Position numbers and translations under genes: made by a program | From: Robiginitomaculum sp. | GTDB lineage: Bacteria > Pseudomonadota > Alphaproteobacteria > Caulobacterales > Maricaulaceae | Reading direction: 5' to 3' | Assembly (NCBI GenBank): GCA_021647375.1 | Contig: JAKIUV010000067.1 | Span: 1 to 14,701, forward strand | Length of the DNA: 14,701 bases | The notes under the pieces: generated by a model | What the model was told of the DNA's origin: nothing | The model's database searches: none | Seen by the model: the letters and a program-made list of their open reading frames with translations, nothing else | In this document: in pieces, positions 14,241-14,701 of the stretch | Layout: every line of letters begins with the position of its first letter | Numbering within the stretch: the first letter of the stretch is position 1

Positions 14241-14256
14241 ACGGCAACCAAGTCGA
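14228..14256 (-). promoter_or_regulatory. Candidate ruvC promoter overlapping the LexA box
   Basis: TCGACT (-35, 14251-14256) and TAGTGT (-10, 14228-14233) are 17 bases apart on the minus strand. Transcription would then begin about seven bases downstream of the -10, close to the A of the ruvC ATG. The LexA box overlaps the -10 and spacer, where repression would be direct. Both hexamers are imperfect. Confidence 0.35.
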
Positions 14257-14357
14257 GCCTTTTTGCGTTAATGAAAGGTTACTAACTTGGAACCGATAAT
14301 GCCTACCCACCGCTAAATTAGTTCAAAATAACACTTGCAATAAGGAGGCGTCCATAG

Positions 14358-14390
14358 ATGACAGTAACCGAATTACTTGACAGTGAGTGA
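14358..14390 (+). other. Possible 10-codon ORF with a strong ribosome site
   Basis: A full AAGGAGG (14342-14348) lies nine bases before an ATG that opens MTVTELLDSE and then meets TGA. It sits in the ruvC upstream region on the opposite strand. It may be a remnant of a gene whose start survived, a tiny peptide gene or chance. No coding sequence continues in this frame beyond a few codons. Confidence 0.25.
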
Positions 14391-14419
14391 GGCGAATACC
14401 TCTTGTGAACCGAATTACT
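14366..14419. repeat. 12-bp direct repeat at the RAYT 3' end
   Basis: AACCGAATTACT occurs at 14366-14377 and again at 14408-14419, 42 bases apart. The second copy overlaps the stop codon of the RAYT gene; the first lies inside the tiny ORF. This may be a trace of a rearrangement or end duplication. Confidence 0.6.
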
Positions 14420-14701
14420 GCTTTTTCCGGCCTCTTTTTTGGCGGCGTAGGCGGCGGGAGAGTTTTGTTTCCAGTGACTTTAAAAAACTGTCACTCCCGA
14501 TAGGGCGGCCAACAATTTCGCTGCGCCGCAGTGCCTCAAAATCGTCATCCGTATAATTGCGCTCCAGATAATCGGCAAAATCATCTATGCGTTCATGCAG
14601 GGGGGCTGTTGTGGTCAGCCCGTCATCATATCCGTTCAAGTGCGCATGTACGCTCGACCATTCCCAGTCCTGCGCCCGCTTGACCAGCCCTGCGCGAACG
14701 G
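14415..14701 (-). CDS. REP-associated tyrosine transposase (RAYT), C-terminal part, runs off the right edge
   Basis: RAYTs are single-copy IS200/IS605-like Y1 transposases thought to mobilise REP hairpins rather than themselves. The frame is open from the right edge: VRAGLVKRAQDWEWSSVHAH, then LNGYDDGL, is the typical end of the transposase domain, in which the NPVRAGLV-WPWSS pattern is characteristic. The C-terminal tail has GRPIGSDSFLKSLE and then a highly basic end (SRRLRRQKRGRKKQ), as in this protein family. The catalytic HUH pair and tyrosine lie outside the window and cannot be checked, so whether the gene is intact upstream is unknown. It is transcribed toward ruvC, with the stop 193 bases before the ruvC ATG. 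Repeats of REP type occur elsewhere in the window. Confidence 0.85.
   Translation of the reverse strand, partial: VRAGLVKRAQDWEWSSVHAHLNGYDDGLTTTAPLHERIDDFADYLERNYTDDDFEALRRSEIVGRPIGSDSFLKSLETKLSRRLRRQKRGRKKQ

Noticed and set aside
1..14701. CRISPR array, tRNA, rRNA or prophage
   Set aside because: No regularly spaced direct repeats, no tRNA-like cloverleaf or rRNA sequence and no phage genes were seen; intergenic gaps are all under about 260 bp.

Overview
This window looks like the chromosome of an alphaproteobacterium. The evidence is the gene order (ruvC-ruvA-ruvB-ybgC, then tolQ-tolR-tolA-tolB-pal-cpoB-tilS-ftsH-folP), the short TolA-like protein, and a GTTC-N7-GTTC direct repeat in front of ruvC, which is the LexA (SOS) box type of Alphaproteobacteria. 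Genus cannot be read from the sequence. Almost everything is on the minus strand, so transcription runs from the right edge of the window to the left. Base composition is intermediate; one small gene (906-1283) is visibly more AT-rich than its neighbours.

Layout from right to left (order of transcription). At 14415-14701 is the C-terminal end of a REP-associated tyrosine transposase (RAYT, IS200-like Y1 family) that runs off the window. A 193-bp intergenic region follows, with a 12-bp direct repeat and a putative LexA-controlled promoter. Then come ruvC, ruvA and ruvB (Holliday-junction resolution and branch migration) and ybgC (acyl-CoA thioesterase), which overlaps ruvB. A small lipoprotein gene of unknown function (10797-11219, plus strand) sits between ybgC and the Tol-Pal cluster and is divergent from tolQ. 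The Tol-Pal envelope system follows: inner-membrane TolQ/TolR, TolA-like transducer, periplasmic TolB, outer-membrane lipoprotein Pal and the TPR protein CpoB. Next are tilS (tRNA-Ile lysidine synthetase, overlapping cpoB), ftsH (membrane AAA+ protease), folP (dihydropteroate synthase), a TM2-domain membrane protein and thiD (HMP/HMP-P kinase). The first 63 bases may be the 3' end of a plus-strand gene converging on thiD.

The protein-coding content is conserved housekeeping. The unusual material lies between genes. Two copies of an 86-bp unit built from two inverted REP-like hairpins lie between ftsH and folP and between ruvC and ruvA, in opposite orientations. Their stem tips differ mostly by compensatory changes, while the GTAG foot, TCTT loop and a bulged G are constant. 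A different inverted pair of hairpins lies between ruvB and ruvA. With the RAYT fragment at the right edge, this suggests a REP/BIME system active in this genome. No CRISPR array, tRNA, rRNA, phage or complete IS element was seen.
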